A DNA stretch of 64,000 bases from Glebionis coronaria (taxonomy: Eukaryota > Streptophyta > Magnoliopsida > Asterales > Asteraceae). The notes beneath the pieces were generated by a model. The model saw only the letters and a list, made by a program, of their open reading frames with translations. It made no database searches and had not been told where the DNA came from. The stretch lies in the NCBI GenBank assembly GCA_025667525.1, contig CM046880.1:600751452-600815451 (forward strand). Direction: 5' to 3'. Shown piece after piece: positions 25,426-40,100 of the stretch. The translations under genes and the position numbers were made by a program. Within the stretch, counting starts at the first letter, position 1; each line of letters starts with the position of its first letter.

Positions 25426-28400
25426 TTGCCCGCTTTATTCAGACTTTCTCCGGTTTCCCCGGTTAACGTCCGATTTCGTCCGATCTCGTCTGATTTCGTT
25501 CGTTTTGATATGTTTCGAACGGTCTAGCCCGTTTCAGCCGGATTTGGATGTGTATAACCATGTTTGAAAGTTGTACAGTTAGTATATGCCAATAAAATTA
25601 TATATTGATGGAGGCAAAAGTGTTAAAGAAGAGACTGACTTGGTTCTCGAAGCCCAAGATCGTGTGACGAAGAAGGCTTTCTTAAAAAGGTCATAACTTC
25701 AGCACCGTAAGTTCGTTTTCAGCCCGTGACCTGTCAAAACGACCGAAAAACAAGAGGAACATCGCTGTAACCTACTTTAAGCTGGTTAAGTGATTTTGAA
25801 GGCCCAAAAAGCCATTTTACTATGGTTTTTTTCATTAGTTTTGTATATTTTCCACCTTTGTAGGTTTCCGAAGGAAAATCAATATCATTTTTGTGTTGAT
25901 CAAACAATGTTAAATATTGTTTGAGCTCACTCGTATTTTTAATATCAATTGATGGTATGCCATCACGATTTCCTTGTCTAGTAAAACCACAACTACATCA
26001 CCAACTAATTTGCTACATTCAAGTCTGGTTAAAACATAGCAAAACCGAACCAAAACATGCTAAAGACGACCACAACATGATCAATACAATCAAACCATAG
26101 TAGAAATCCTATTTCCACGGATTTGGCATGGTTTGCCCGCTTTATTCAGACTTTCTCCGGTTTCCCCTGTTAACGTCCGATTCCGTCCGATCTCGTCCGA
26201 TTTCGTCCGTTTTGATATGTTTCGAACGGTCTAGCCCGTTTCAGCCGGATTTGGATGTGTATAACCATGTTTGAAAGTTGTACAGTTAGTATATGCCAAT
26301 GAAATTATATATTGATGGAGGCAAAAGTGTTAAAGAAGAGACTGACTTGGTTCTCGAAGCCCAAGATCGTGTGACGAAGAAGGCTTTCTTAAAAAGGTCA
26401 TAACTTCAGCACCGTAAGTTCGTTTTCAGCCCGTGACCTGTCAAAACGACCGAAAAAACAAGAGGAACATCGCTGTAACCAACTTTAAGCTGGTTAAGTG
26501 ATTTTGAAGGCCCAAAAAGCCATTTTACTATGTTTTTTTCATTAGTTTTGTATATTTTCCACCTTTGTAGGTTTCCGAAGGAAAATCAATATCATTTTTG
26601 TGTTGATCAAACAATGTTAAATATTGTTTGAGCTCACTCGTATTTTTAATATCAATTGATGGTATGCCATCACGATTTCCTTGTCTAGTAAAACCACAAC
26701 TACATCACCAACTAATTTGCTACATTCAAGTCTGGTTAAAACATAGCCAAACCGAACCAAAACATGCTAAAGACGACCACAACATGATCAATACAATCAA
26801 ACCATAGTAGAAATCATATTTCCACGGATTTGGCATGGTTTGCCGCTTTATTCAGACTTTCTCCGGTTTACCCGGTTAACGTCCGATTTCGTCCGATCTC
26901 GTCCGATTTCGTCCGTTTTGATATGTTTCGAACGGTCTAGCCCGTTTCAGCCGGATTTGGATGTGTATAACCATGTTTGAAAGTTGTACAGTTAGTATAT
27001 GCCAATGAAATTATATATTGATGGAGGCAAAAGTGTTAAAGAAGAGACTGACTTGGTTCTCGAAGCCCAAGATCGTGTGACGAAGAAGGCTTTCTTAAAA
27101 AGGTCATAACTTCAGCACCGTAAGTTCGTTTTCAGCCCGTGACCTGTCAAAACGACCGAAAAAACAAGAGGAACATCGCTGTAACCAACTTTAAGCTGGT
27201 TAAGTGATTTTGAAGGCCCAAAAAGCCATTTTACTATGTTTTTTTCATTAGTTTTGTATATTTTCCACCTTTGTAGGTTTCCGAAGGAAAATCAATATCA
27301 TTTTTGTGTTGATCAAACAATGTTAAATATTGTTTGAGCTCACTCGTATTTTTAATATCAATTGATGGTATGCCATCACGATTTCCTTGTCTAGTAAAAC
27401 CACAACTACATCACCAACTAATTTGCTACATTCAAGTCTGGTTAAAACATAGCCAAACCGAACCAAAACATGCTAAAGACGACCACAAAATGATCAATAC
27501 AATCAAACCATAGTAGAAATCATATTTCCACGGATTTGGCATGGTTTGCCCGCTTTATTCAGACTTTCTCCGGTTTCCCCTGTTAACGTCCGATTTCGTC
27601 CGATCTCGTCCGATTTCGTCCGTTTTGATATGTTTCGAACGGTCTAGCCCGTTTCAGCCGGATTTGGATGTGTATAACCATGTTTGAAAGTTGTACAGTT
27701 AGTATATGCCAATGAAATTATATATTGATGGAGGAAAAAGTGTTAAAGAAGAGACTGACTTGGTTCTCGAAGCCCAAGATCGTGTGACGAAGAAGGCTTT
27801 CTTAAAAAGGTCATAACTTCAGCACCGTAAGTTCGTTTTCAGCCCGTGACCTGTCAAAACGACCGAAAAAACAAGAGGAACATCGCTGTAACCAACTTTA
27901 AGCTGGTTAAGTGATTTTGAAGGCCCAAAAAGCCATTTTACTATGTTTTTTTCATTAGTTTTGTATATTTTCCACCTTTGTAGGTTTCCGAAGGAAAATC
28001 AATATCATTTTTGTGTTGATCAAACAATGTTAAATATTGTTTGAGCTCACTCGTATTTTTAATATCAATTGATGGTATGCCATCACGATTTCCTTGTCTA
28101 GTAAAACCACAACTACATCACCAACTAATTTGCTACATTCAAGTCTAGATAAAACATAGCCAAACCGAACCAAAACATGCTAAAGACGACCACAACATGA
28201 TCAATACAATCAAACCATAGTAGAAATCATATTTCCACGGATTTGGCATGGTTTGCCCGCTTTATTCAGACTTTCTCTGGTTTCCCCGGTTAACGTCCGA
28301 TTTCGTCCGATCTCGTCTGATTTCGTCCGTTTTGATACGTTTCGAACGGTCTAGCCCGTTTCAGCCGGATTTGGATGTGTATAACCATGTTTGAAAGTTG

Positions 28401-29666
28401 TACAGTTAGTATATGCCAATGAAATTATATATTGATGGAGGCAAAAGTGTTAAAGAAGAGACTGACTTGGTTCTCGAAGCCCAAGATCGTGTGACGAAGA
28501 AGGCTTTCTTAAAAAGGTCATAACTTCAGCACCGTAAGTTCGTTTTCAGCCCGTGACCTGTCAAAACGACCGAAAAAACAAGAGGAACATCGCTGTAACA
28601 AACTTTAAGCTGGTTAAGTGATTTTGAAGGCCCAAAAAGCCATTTTACTATGTTTTTTTCATTAGTTTTGTATATTTTCCACCTTTGTAGGTTTCCGAAG
28701 GAAAATCAATATCATTTTTGTGTTGATCAAACAATGTTAAATATTGTTTGAGCTCACTCGTATTTTTAATATCAATTGATGGTATGCCATCACGATTTCC
28801 TTGTCTAGTAAAACCACAACTACATCACCAACTAATTTGCTACATTCAAGTCTGGTTAAAACATAGCCAAACCGAACCAAAACATGCTAAAGACGACCAC
28901 AACATGATCAATACAATCAAACCATAGTAGAAATCATATTTCCACGGATTTGGCATGGTTTACCCGCTTTATTCAGACTTTCTCCGGTTTACCCGGTTAA
29001 CGTCCGATTTCATCCGATCTCGTCCGATTTCGTCCGTTTTGATATGTTTCGAACGGTCTAGCCCGTTTCAGCCGGATTTGGATGTGTATAACCATGTTTG
29101 AAAGTTGTACAGTTAGTATATGCCAATGAAATTATATATTGATGGAGGCAAAAGTGTTAAAGAAGAGACTGACTTGGTTCTCGAAGCCCAAGATCGTGTG
29201 ACGAAGAAGGCTTTCTTAAAAAGGTCATAACTTCAGCACCGTAAGTTCGTTTTCAGCCCGTGACCTGTCAAAACGACCGAAAAAACAAGAGGAACATCGC
29301 TGTAACCAACTTTAAGCTGGTTAAGTGATTTTGAAGGCCCAAAAAGCCATTTTACTATGTTTTTTTCATTAGTTTTGTATATTTTCCACCTTTGTAGGTT
29401 TCCGAAGGAAAATCAATATCATTTTTGTGTTGATCAAACAATGTTAAATATTGTTTGAGCTCACTCGTATTTTTAATATCAATTGATGGTATGCCATCAC
29501 GATTTCCTTGTCTAGTAAAACCACAACTACATCACCAACTAATTTGCTACATTCAAGTCTGGTTAAAACATAGCCAAACCGAACCAAAACATGCTAAAGA
29601 CGACCACAACATGATCAATACAATCAAACCATAGTAGAAATCATATTTCCACGGATTTGGTATGGT

Positions 29667-30120
29667 TTGCCCGCTTTATTCAGACTTTCTCCGGTTTCCC
29701 CTGTTAACGTCCGATTTCGTCCGATCTCGTCCGATTTCGTCCGTTTTGATATGTTTCGAACGGTCTAGCCCGTTTCAGCCGGATTTGGATGTGTATAACC
29801 ATGTTTGAAAGTTGTACAGTTAGTATATGCCAATGAAATTATATATTGTAGGTTTCCGAAGGAAAATCAATATCATTTTTGTGTTGATCAAACAATGTTA
29901 AATATTGTTTGAGCTCACTCGTATTTTTAATATCAATTGATGGTATGCCATCACGATTTCCTTGTCTAGTAAAACCACAACTACATCACCAACTAATTTG
30001 CTACATTCAAGTCTGGTTAAAACATAGCCAAACCGAACCAAAACATGCGAAAGACGACCACAACATGATCAATACAATCAAACCATAGTAGAAATCATAT
30101 TTCCACCGATTTGGCATGGT
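29667..30120. repeat. Internally deleted satellite unit (unit 43, 454 bp)
   Basis: This unit lacks about 253 bp. The sequence passes directly from ATTATATATTG to TAGGTTTCCGAAGG at about 29846-29849, omitting everything from ATGGAGGCAAAAG to CCACCTTTG. Both sides of the lost segment end in TTG, so a 3-bp microhomology spans the junction. It is the only large deletion among the 72 complete units. Confidence 0.92.
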
Positions 30121-32908
30121 TTGCCCGCTTTATTCAGACTTTCTCCGGTTAACGTCCGATTTCGTCCGATCTCGTCCGATTTCGTCCGTTTTGATATGTT
30201 TCGAACGGTCTAGCCCGTTTCAGCCGGATTTGGATGTGTATAACCATGTTTGAAAGTTGTACAGTTAGTATATGCCAATGAAATTATATATTGATGGAGG
30301 CAAAAGTGTTAAAGAAGAGACTGACTTGGTTCTCGAAGCCCAAGATCGTGTGACGAAGAAGGCTTTCTTAAAAAGGTCATAACTTCAGCACCGTAAGTTC
30401 GTTTTCAGCCCGTGACCTGTCAAAACGACCGAAAAAACAAGAGGAACATCGCTGTAACCAACTTTAAGCTGGTTAAGTGATTTTGAAGGCCCAAAAAGCC
30501 ATTTTACTATGTTTTTTTCATTAGTTTTGTATATTTTCCACCTTTGTAGGTTTCCGAAGGAAAATCAATATCATTTTTGTGTTGATCAAACAATGTTAAA
30601 TATTGTTTGAGCTCACTCGTATTTTTAATATCAATTGATGGTATGCCATCACGATTTCCTTGTCTAGTAAAACCACAACTACATCACCAACTAATTTGCT
30701 ACATTCAAGTCTGGTTAAAACATAGCCAAACCGAACCAAAACATGCGAAAGACGACCACAACATGATCAATACAATCAAACCATGGTAGAAATCATATTT
30801 CCACCGATTTGGCATGGTTTGCCCGCTTTATTCAGACTTTCTCCGGTTAACGTCCGATTTCGTCCGATCTCGTCCGATTTCGTCCGTTTTGATATGTTTC
30901 GAACGGTCTAGCCCGTTTCAGCCGGATTTGGATGTGTATAACCATGTTTGAAAGTTGTACAGTTAGTATATGCCAATGAAATTATATATTGATGGAGGCA
31001 AAAGTGTTAAAGAAGAGACTGACTTGGTTCTCGAAGCCCAAGATCGTGTGACGAAGAAGGCTTTCTTAAAAAGGTCATAACTTCAGCACCGTAAGTTCGT
31101 TTTCAGCCCGTGACCTGTCAAAACGACCGAAAAAACAAGAGGAACATCGCTGTAACCAACTTTAAGCTGGTTAAGTGATTTTGAAGGCCCAAAAAGCCAT
31201 TTTACTATGTTTTTTCATTAGTTTTGTATATTTTCCACCTTTGTAGGTTTCCGAAGGAAAATCAATATCATTTTTGTGTTGATCAAACAATGTTAAATAT
31301 TGTTTGAGCTCACTCGTATTTTTAATATCAATTGATGGTATGCCATCACGATTTCCTTGTCTAGTAAAACCACAACTACATCACCAACTAATTTGCTACA
31401 TTCAAGTCTGGTTAAAACATAGCCAAACCGAACCAAAACATGCTAAAGACGACCACAACATGATCAATACAATCAAACCATAGTAGAAATCATATTTCCA
31501 CGGATTTGGCATGGTTTGCCCGCTTTATTCAGACTTTCTCCGGTTTCCCCTGTTAACGTCCGATTTCGTCCGATCTCGTCCGATTTCGTCCGTTTTGATA
31601 TGTTTCGAACGGTCTAGCCCGTTTCAGCCGGATTTGGATGTGTATAACCATTTTTTAAAGTTGTACAGTTAGTATATGCCAATGAAATTATATATTGATG
31701 GAGGCAAAAGTGTTAAAGAAGAGACTGACTTGGTTCTCGAAGCCCAAGATCGTGTGACGAAGAAGGCTTTCTTAAAAAGGTCATAACTTCATCACCGTAA
31801 GTTCGTTTTCAGCCCGTGACCTGTCAAAACGACCGAAAAAACAAGAGGAACATCGCTGTAACCAACTTTAAGCTGGTTAAGTGATTTTGAAGGCCCAAAA
31901 AGCCATTTTACTATGTTTTTTCATTAGTTTTGTATATTTTCCATCTTTGTAGGTTTCCGAAGGAAAATCAATATCATTTTTGTGTTGATCAAACAATGTT
32001 AAATATTGTTTGAGCTCACTCGTATTTTTAATATCAATTGATGGTATGCCATCACGATTTCCTTGTCTAGTAAAACCACAACTACATCACCAACTAATTT
32101 GCTACATTCAAGTCTGGTTAAAACATAGCCAAACCGAACCAAAACATGCGAAAGACGACCACAACATGATCAATACAATCAAACCATAGTAGAAATCATA
32201 TTTCCATGGATTTGGCATGGTTTGCCCGCTTTATTCAGACTTTCTCCGGTTTCCCCGGTTAACGTCTGATTTCGTCCGTTTTGATATGTTTCGAACGGTC
32301 TAGCCCGTTTCAGCCGGATTTGGATGTGTATAACCATGTTTGAAAGTTGTACAGTTAGTATATGCCAATGAAATTATATATTGATGGAGGCAAAAGTGTT
32401 AAAGAAGAGACTGACTTGGTTCTCGAAGCCCAAGATCGTGTGACGAAGAAGGCTTTCTTAAAAAGGTCATAACTTCAGCACCGTAAGTTCGTTTTCAGCC
32501 CGTGACCTGTCAAAACGACCGAAAAAACAAGAGGAACTTCGCTGTAACCAACTTTAAGCTGGTTAAGTGATTTTGAAGGCCCAAAAAGCCATTTTACTAT
32601 GTTTTTTTCATTAGTTTTGTATATTTTCCACCTTTGTAGGTTTCCGAAGGAAAATCAATATCATTTTTGTGTTGATCAAACAATGTTAAATATTGTTTGA
32701 GCTCACTCGTATTTTTAATATCAATTGATGGTATGCCATCACGATTTCCTTGTCTAGTAAAACCACAACTACATCACCAACTAATTTGCTACATTCAAGT
32801 CTGGTTAAAACATAGCCAAACCGAACCAAAACATGCTAAAGACGACCACAACATGATCAATACAATCAAACCATAGTAGAAATCATATTTCCACGGATTT
32901 GGCATGGT

Positions 32909-35900
32909 TTGCCCGCTTTATTCAGACTTTCTCCGGTTTCCCCTGTTAACGTCCGATTTCGTCCGATCTCGTCCGATTTCGTCCGTTTTGATATGTTTCG
33001 AACGGTCTAGCCCGTTTCAGCCGGATTTGGATGTGTATAACCATTTTTGAAAGTTGAACAGTTAGTATATGCCAATGAAATTATATATTGATGGAGGCAA
33101 AAGTGTTAAAGAAGAGACTGACTTGGTTCTCGAAGCCCAAGATCGTGTGACGAAGAAGGATTTCTTAAAAAGGTCATAACTTCATCACCGTAAGTTCGTT
33201 TTCAGCCCGTGACCTGTCAAAACGACCGAAAAAACAAGAGGAACATCGCTGTAACCAACTTTAAGCTGGTTAAGTGATTTTGAAGGCCCAAAAAGCCATT
33301 TTACTATGTTTTTTTCATTAGTTTTGTATATTTTCCATCTTTGTAGGTTTCCGAAGGAAAATCAATATCATTTTTGTGTTGATCAAACAATGTTAAATAT
33401 TGTTTGAGCTCACTCGTATTTTTAATATCAATTGATGGTATGCCATCACGATTTCCTTGTCTAGTAAAACCACAACTACATCACCAACTAATTTGCTACA
33501 TTCAAGTCTGGTTAAAACATAGCCAAACCGAACCAAAACATGCGAAAGACGACCACAACATGATCAATACAATCAAACCATAGTAGAAATCATATTTCCA
33601 CGGATTTGGCATGGTTTGCCCGCTTTATTCAGACTTTCTCCGGTTTCCCCGGTTAACGTCCGATTTCGTCCGTTTTGATATGTTTCGAACGGTCTAGCCC
33701 ATTTCAGCCGGATTTGGATGTGTATAACCATGTTTGAAAGTTGTACAGTTAGTATATGCCAATGAAATTATATATTGATGGAGGCAAAAGTGTTAAAGAA
33801 AAGACTCACTTGGTTCTCGAAGCCCAAGATCGTGTGATGAAGAAGGCTTTCTTAAAAAGGTCATAACTTCAGCACCGTAAGTTCGTTTTCAGCCCGTGAC
33901 CTGTCAAAACGACTGAAAAAACAAGAGGAACATCGCTGTAACCAACTCTAAGCTGGTTAAGTGATTTTGAAGGCCCAAAAAGCCATTTTACTATGTTTTT
34001 TTCATTAGTTTTGTATATTTTCCACCTTTGTAGGTTTCCGAAAGAAAATCAATATCATTTTTGTGTTGATCAAACAATGTTAAATATTGTTTGAGCTCAC
34101 TCGTATTTTTAATATCAATTGATGGTATGCCATCACGATTTCCTTGTCTAGTAAAACCACAACTACATCACCAACTAATTTGCTACATTCAAGTCTGGTT
34201 AAAACATAGCCAAACCGAACCAAAACATGCGAAAGACGACCACAACATGATCAATACAATCAAACCATAGTAGAAATCATATTTCCACGGATTTGGCATG
34301 GTTTGCCCGCTTTATTCAGACTTTCTCCGGTTTCCCCGGTTAACGTCCGATTTCGTCCGTTTTGATATGTTTCGAACGGTCTAGCCCATTTCAGCCGGAT
34401 TTGGATGTGTATAACCATGTTTGAAAGTTGTACAGTTAGTATATGCCAATGAAATTATATATTGATGGAGGCAAAAGTGTTAAAGAAGAGACTCACTTGG
34501 TTCTCGAAGCCCAAGATCGTGTGATGAAGAAGGCTTTCTTAAAAAGGTCATAACTTCAGCACCGTAAGTTCGTTTTCAGCCCGTGACCTGTCAAAACGAC
34601 TGAAAAAACAAGAGGAACATCGCTGTAACCAACTCTAAGCTGGTTAAGTGATTTTGAAGGCCCAAAAAGCCATTTTACTATGTTTTTTTCATTAGTTTTG
34701 TATATTTTCCACCTTTGTAGGTTTCCGAAGGAAAATCAATATCATTTTTGTGTTGATCAAACAATGTTAAATATTGTTTGAGCTCACTCGTATTTTTAAT
34801 ATCAATTGATGGTATGCCATCACGATTTCCTTGTCTAGTAAAACCACAACTACATCACCAACTAATTTGCTACATTCAAGTCTGGTTAAAACATAGCCAA
34901 ACCGAACCAAAACATGCTAAAGACGACCACAACATGATCAATACAATCAAACCATAGTAGAAATCATATTTCCACGGATTTGGCATGGTTTGCCCGCTTT
35001 ATTCAGACTTTCTCCGGTTTCCCCTGTTAACGTCCGATTTCGTCCGATCTCGTCCGATTTCGTCCGTTTTGATATGTTTCGAACGGTCTAGCCCGTTTCA
35101 GCCGGATTTGGATGTGTATAACCATTTTTGAAAGTTGTACAGTTAGTATATGCCAATGAAATTATATATTGATGGAGGCAAAAGTGTTAAAGAAGAGACT
35201 GACTTGGTTCTCGAAGCCCAAGATCGTGTGACGAAGAAGGCTTTCTTAAAAAGGTCATAACTTCAGCACCGTAAGTTCGTTTTCAGCCCGTGACCTGTCA
35301 AAACGACCGAAAAAACAAGAGGAATCTCGCTGTAACCAACTTTAAGCTGGTTAAGTGATTTTGAAGGCCCAAAAAGCCATTTTACTATGTTTTTTTCATT
35401 AGTTTTGTATATTTTCCATCTTTGTAGGTTTCCGAAGGAAAATCAATATCATTTTTGTGTTGATCAAACAATGTTAAATATTGTTTGAGCTCACTCGTAT
35501 TTTTAATATCAATTGATGGTATGCCATCACGATTTCCTTGTCTAGTAAAACCACAACTACATCACCAACTAATTTGCTACATTCAAGTCTGGTTAAAACA
35601 TAGCCAAACCGAACCAAAACATGCTAAAGACGACCACAACATGATCAATACAATCAAACCATAGTAGAAATCATATTTCCACGGATTTGGCATGGTTTGC
35701 CCGCTTTATTCAGACTTTCTCCGGTTTCCCCGGTTAACGTCCGATTTCGTCCGATCTCGTCCGATTTCGTCCGTTTTGATATGTTTCGAACGGTCTAGCC
35801 CGTTTCAGCCGGATTTGGATGTGTATAACCATGTTTGAAAGTTGTACAGTTAGTATATGCCAATGAAATTATATATTGATGGAGGCAAAAGTGTTAAAGA

Positions 35901-37110
35901 ATAGACTGACTTGGTTCTCGAAGCCCAAGATCGTGTGACGAAGAAGGCTTTCTTAAAAAGGTCATAACTTCAGCACCGTAAGTTCGTTTTCAGCCCGTGA
36001 CCTGTCAAAACGACCGAAAAAACAAGAGGAACATCGCTATAACCAACTTTAAGCTGGTTAAGTGATTTTGAAGGCCCAAAAAGCCATTTTACTATGTTTT
36101 TTTCACTAGTTTTGTATATTTTCCACCTTTGTAGGTTTCCGAAGGAAAATCAATATCATTTTTGTGTTGATCAAACAATGTTAAATATTGTTTGAGCTCA
36201 CTCGTATTTTTAATATCAATTGATGGTATGCCATCACGATTTCCTTGTCTAGTAAAACCACAACTACATCACCAACTAATTTGCTACATTCAAGTCTGGT
36301 TAAAACATAGCCAAACCGAACCAAAACATGCTAAAGACGACCACAACATAATCAATACAATCAAACCATAGTAGAAATCATATTTCCACGGATTTGGCAT
36401 GGTTTGCCCACTTTATTCAGACTTTCTCCGGTTTCCCCTGTTAACGTCCGATTTCGTCCGATCTCGTCCGATTTCGTCCGTTTTGATATGTTTCGAACGG
36501 TCTAGCCCGTTTCAGCCGGATTTGGATGTGTATAACCATTTTTGAAAGTTGTACAGTTAGTATATGCCAATGAAATTATATATTGATGGAGGCAAAAGTG
36601 TTAAAGAAGAGACTGACTTGGTTCTCGAAGCCCAAGATCGTGTGACGAAGAAGGCTTTCTTAAAAAGGTCATAACTTCATCACCGTAAGTTCGTTTTCAG
36701 CCCGTGACCTGTCAAAACGACCGAAAAAACAAGAGGAACATCGCTGTAACCAACTTTAAGCTGGTTAAGTGATTTTGAAGGCCCAAAAAGCCATTTTACT
36801 ATGTTTTTTTCATTAGTTTTGTATATTTTCCACCTTTGTAGGTTTCCGAAGGAAAATCAATATCATTTTTGTGTTGATCAAACAATGTTAAATATTGTTT
36901 GAGCTCACTCGTATTTTTAATATCAATTGATGGTATGCCATCACGATTTCCTTGTCTAGTAAAACCACAACTACATCACCAACTAATTTGCTACATTCAA
37001 GTCTAGTTAAAACATAGCCAAACCGAACCAAAACATGCTAAAGACGACCACAACATGATCAATACAATCAAACCATAGTAGAAATCATATTTCCACGGAT
37101 TTGGCATGGT
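32909..37110. repeat. Six-unit block of 4202 bp, first copy (units 48-53)
   Basis: Recurs at 37111-41311 with a shift of 4202 bp. Shared markers: two consecutive 687-bp units with GACTCACTTGG, GTGATGAAG, CTAGCCCATTTC and CCAACTCTAAGC; then GAGGAATCTCGC; then AAGAATAGACTG with TTCACTAG and CATAATCAATAC. Unit 48 corresponds to unit 54 and unit 53 to unit 59. The unit 53/59 pair diverges in its second half (CCACCTTTG against TTCATCTTTG). Confidence 0.88.
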
Positions 37111-40100
37111 TTGCCCGCTTTATTCAGACTTTCTCCGGTTTCCCCTGTTAACGTCCGATTTCGTCCGATCTCGTCCGATTTCGTCCGTTTTGATATGTTT
37201 CGAACGGTCTAGCCCGTTTCAGCCGGATTTGGATGTGTATAACCATTTTTGAAAGTTGTACAGTTAGTATATGCCAATGAAATTATATATTGATGGAGGC
37301 AAATGTGTTAAAGAAGAGACTGACTTGGTTCTCGAAGCCCAAGATCGTGTGACGAAGAAGGCTTTCTTAAAAAGGTCATAACTTCATCACCGTAAGTTCG
37401 TTTTCAGCCCGTGACCTGTCAAAACGACCGAAAAAACAAGAGGAACATCGCTGTAACCAACTTTAAGCTGGTTAAGTGATTTTGAAGGCCCAAAAAGCCA
37501 TTTTACTATGTTTTTTTCATTAGTTTTGTATATTTTCCATCTTTGTAGGTTTCCGAAGGAAAATCAATATCATTTTTGTGTTGATCAAACAATGTTAAAT
37601 ATTGTTTGAGCTCACTCGTATTTTTAATATCAATTGATGGTATGCCATCACGATTTCCTTGTCTAGTAAAACCACAACTACATCACCAACTAATTTGCTA
37701 CATTCAAGTCTGGTTAAAACATAGCCAAACCGAACCAAAACATGCGAAAGACGACCACAACATGATCAATACAATCAAACCATAGTAGAAATCATATTTC
37801 CACGGATTTGGCATGGTTTGCCCGCTTTATTCAGACTTTCTCCGGTTTCCCCGGTTAACGTCCGATTTCGTCCGTTTTGATATGTTTCGAACGGTCTAGC
37901 CCATTTCAGCCGGATTTGGATGTGTATATCCATGTTTGAAAGTTGTACAGTTAGTATATGCCAATGAAATTATATATTGATGGAGGCAAAAGTGTTAAAG
38001 AAGAGACTCACTTGGTTCTCGAAGCCCAAGATCGTGTGATGAAGAAGGCTTTCTTAAAAAGGTCATAACTTCAGCACCGTAAGTTCGTTTTCAGCCCGTG
38101 ACCTGTCAAAACGACTGAAAAAACAAGAGGAACATCGCTGTAACCAACTCTAAGCTGGTTAAGTGATTTTGAAGGCCCAAAAAGCCATTTTACTATGTTT
38201 TTTTCATTAGTTTTGTATATTTTCCACCTTTGTAGGTTTCCGAAGGAAAATCAATATCATTTTTGTGTTGATCAAACAATGTTAAATATTGTTTGAGCTC
38301 ACTCGTATTTTTAATATCAATTGATGGTATGCCATCACGATTTCCTTGTCTAGTAAAACCACAACTACATCACCAACTAATTTGCTACATTCAAGTCTGG
38401 TTAAAACATAGCCAAACCGAACCAAAACATGCGAAAGACGACCACAACATGATCAATACAATCAAACCATAGTAGAAATCATATTTCCACGGATTTGGCA
38501 TGGTTTGCCCGCTTTATTCAGACTTTCTCCGGTTTCCCCGGTTAACGTCCGATTTCGTCCGTTTTGATATGTTTCGAACGGTCTAGCCCATTTCAGCCGG
38601 ATTTGGATGTGTATAACCATGTTTGAAAGTTGTACAGTTAGTATATGCCAATGAAATTATATATTGATGGAGGCAAAAGTGTTAAAGAAGAGACTCACTT
38701 GGTTCTCGAAGCCCAAGATCGTGTGATGAAGAAGGCTTTCTTAAAAAGGTCATAACTTCAGCACCGTAAGTTCGTTTTCAGCCCGTGACCTGTCAAAACG
38801 ACTGAAAAAACAAGAGGAACATCGCTGTAACCAACTCTAAGCTGGTTAAGTGATTTTGAAGGCCCAAAAAGCCATTTTACTATGTTTTTTTCATTAGTTT
38901 TGTATATTTTCCACCTTTGTAGGTTTCCGAAGGAAAATCAATATCATTTTTGTGTTGATCAAACAATGTTAAATATTGTTTGAGCTCACTCGTATTTTTA
39001 ATATCAATTGATGGTATGCCATCACGATTTCCTTGTCTAGTAAAACCACAACTACATCACCAACTAATTTGCTACATTCAAGTCTGGTTAAAACATAGCC
39101 AAACCGAACCAAAACATGCTAAAGACGACCACAACATGATCAATACAATCAAACCATAGTAGAAATCATATTTCCACGGATTTGGCATGGTTTGCCCGCT
39201 TTATTCAGACTTTCTCCGGTTTCCCCTGTTAACGTCCGATTTCGTCCGATCTCGTCCGATTTCGTCCGTTTTGATATGTTTCGAACGGTCTAGCCCGTTT
39301 CAGCCGGATTTGGATGTGTATAACCATTTTTGAAAGTTGTACAGTTAGTATATGCCAATGAAATTATATATTGATGGAGGCAAAAGTGTTAAAGAAGAGA
39401 CTGACTTGGTTCTCGAAGCCCAAGATCGTGTGACGAAGAAGGCTTTCTTAAAAAGGTCATAACTTCAGCACCGTAAGTTCGTTTTCAGCCCGTGACCTGT
39501 CAAAACGACCGAAAAAACAAGAGGAATCTCGCTGTAACCAACTTTAAGCTGGTTAAGTGATTTTGAAGGCCCAAAAAGCCATTTTACTATGTTTTTTTAT
39601 TAGTTTTGTATATTTTCCATCTTTGTAGGTTTCCGAAGGAAAATCAATATCATTTTTGTGTTGATCAAACAATGTTAAATATTGTTTGAGCTCACTCGTA
39701 TTTTTAATATCAATTGATGGTATGCCATCACGATTTCCTTGTCTAGTAAAACCACAACTACATCACCAACTAATTTGCTACATTCAAGTCTGGTTAAAAC
39801 ATAGCCAAACCGAACCAAAACATGCTAACGACGACCACAACATGATCAATACAATCAAACCATAGTAGAAATCATATTTCCACGGATTTGGCATGGTTTG
39901 CCCGCTTTATTCAGACTTTCTCCGGTTTCCCCGGTTAACGTCCGATTTCGTCCGATCTCGTCCGATTTCGTCCGTTTTGATATGTTTCGAACGGTCTAGC
40001 CCGTTTCAGCCGGATTTGGATGTGTATAACCATGTTTGAAAGTTGTACAGTTAGTATATGCCAATGAAATTATATATTGATGGAGGCAAAAGTGTTAAAG

